Position numbers and translations under genes: made by a program. This document shows, in pieces, positions 4,745-5,026 of a stretch of DNA of 5,026 bases. The stretch is from NCBI GenBank assembly GCA_003023245.1, contig PXTR01000131.1, positions 1 through 5,026 of the forward strand, given 5' to 3'. The notes under the pieces were generated by a model. That model was not told the DNA's origin, did not search any database, and saw only the letters and a list, made by a program, of their open reading frames with translations. Each line of letters starts with the position of its first letter. Position 1 is the stretch's first letter. The DNA comes from Bacteroidetes bacterium QS_8_68_15 (GTDB lineage Bacteria > Bacteroidota > Rhodothermia > Rhodothermales > Salinibacteraceae).

Positions 4745-4902
4745 CCTTGATTAGGGGCGACACGCGCGAGGGCGCAGCCCGACTGACGAGCCGAAGGCGA
4801 GTAAATGCCGGTAGGCAGAGGGGGTAAAAGTCCAAGGGCTACAAGCGGTTATCAAGACCACCCCCTGCGGGACCCCTCCTCGACTTGAGGAGGGGGAATT
4901 CA
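4736..4902. repeat. Composite multi-hairpin intergenic repeat
   Basis: Each end is a hairpin. On the right a perfect 9-bp stem, CCCCTCCTC at 4873-4881 with GAGGAGGGG at 4887-4895, is followed by AATTCA. On the left, read on the minus strand, CCCCTAAT at 4757-4750 can pair with ATCAGGGG at 4744-4737 with one mismatch. Between them are GGGC/GCCC around GCA (near 4770-4780), GCC/GGC around GAA (near 4790), TGCC/GGCA (near 4806-4817) and a longer stem AGGGGGT at 4819-4825 with ACCCCCT at 4860-4866. Bacteroidota genomes commonly carry intergenic repeats of this make-up, with GGGGTGGT next to a CCTCC hairpin; the resemblance is from memory. The right end also resembles the end of an IS200/IS605-type element, but no TnpA or TnpB sequence is present. 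Confidence 0.5.
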
Positions 4903-4960
4903 GAGCCTTCTTCGTTACCCGATTAAAAAACCCAAGTTGTGACCTATCAGAAAATGTGTC

Positions 4961-4982
4961 ATTCCGGACCCCGATCCGGAAT
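4961..4982. repeat. dRS3-like palindrome (ATTCCGGA / TCCGGAAT)
   Basis: Perfect 8-bp inverted repeat around a 6-base loop CCCCGA. It has the same make-up as short dispersed repeats such as neisserial dRS3 (ATTCCC, 8 bases, GGGAAT), but with different stem bases. A second structure abuts it: ATCTC/GAGAT, CGG/CCG and TTGG/CCAA nest symmetrically over 4981-5018. Together they look like part of a dispersed intergenic element cut by the right edge. Confidence 0.6.
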
Positions 4983-5026
4983 CTCATTCGGATTATTGGC
5001 AGCCAAACCGAGGGAGATCCCGCATC

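Larger units (their letters stand above)
4469..5026. other. Non-coding region upstream of the MATE gene
   Basis: About 560 bases with no credible gene. From 4469 to 4690 it is GC-rich and holds the leader inverted repeat at 4483-4529. From 4691 it becomes AT-richer and holds a terminator-like hairpin (4705-4744), a composite hairpin repeat (4736-4902) and a palindrome (4961-4982) with a further hairpin up to 5018. The 78-residue open frame on the minus strand (4751-4987) only reads through these repeats. A promoter for MATE should lie here, but I see no good -33/-7 pair; AAAATACCTG at 4637-4628 on the minus strand is the best -7-like box. Confidence 0.6.

Noticed and set aside
4736..4902. Intact IS200/IS605 element with TnpB guide RNA
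   Set aside because: No transposase or TnpB coding sequence on either strand in the window; only an end-like hairpin, so kept as a possibility in the repeat entry.
4751..4987. 78-codon minus-strand frame near the right edge
   Set aside because: It reads through the composite hairpin repeat and the dRS3-like palindrome; no start signal and no protein-like feature.

Overview
The window is GC-rich bacterial chromosome in which every protein gene I can support lies on the minus strand. Read in that direction the order is: a MATE-family membrane transporter (about 4468 to 3017), folK for HPPK of folate synthesis (about 2791 to 2228), a deoxynucleoside kinase (1769 to 1044), a 73-residue single-span membrane protein of DUF4834-like make-up (961 to 740), and the first 125 codons of carA, the small subunit of carbamoyl-phosphate synthetase (375, running off the left edge).

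Organism: none of the genes has a Shine-Dalgarno sequence, the best promoter (carA) matches the Bacteroidota -33/-7 consensus rather than the sigma-70 one, and a small C-terminally acidic membrane protein next to folK and a deoxynucleoside kinase is a Bacteroidota pattern. High GC, an acidic N-terminus on the kinase and a transporter that resembles haloarchaeal MATE proteins point to the Rhodothermales/Salinibacter side of that phylum. This is inference, not an identification.

Layout: 1-375 carA 5' part; 376-739 spacer with the carA promoter and an extended palindrome just upstream of it; 740-961 small membrane protein; 980-1027 GC-rich array with a 14-base (2 x 7) unit; 1044-1769 deoxynucleoside kinase; 1770-2227 spacer made largely of 7-base words in inverted pairs; 2228-2791 folK; 2792-3016 spacer with another inverted pair of heptad arrays around a 68-nt hairpin; 3017-4468 MATE; 4469-5026 non-coding, with a leader inverted repeat, a terminator-like hairpin, a composite multi-hairpin repeat and a dRS3-like palindrome near the right edge.

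Function: HPPK (folate, hence thymidylate and purine one-carbon supply), deoxynucleoside kinase (salvage to dNMP) and CarA (carbamoyl phosphate for pyrimidines and arginine) all feed nucleotide supply. The MATE pump has no evident link to this. folK, the kinase and the small protein may be co-transcribed, but spacers of 82 to 458 bases make a tight operon unlikely.

The most unusual feature is the spacer DNA. The two gaps MATE/folK and folK/kinase are each bounded by diverged heptad arrays of the CGTGATG type, plus-oriented on the left and minus-oriented on the right, so each gap could fold on itself. The arrays begin at gene edges: the MATE stop codon lies inside a heptad and the folK stop codon abuts one. 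A second heptad family with a GAC core is nested inside the larger gap.
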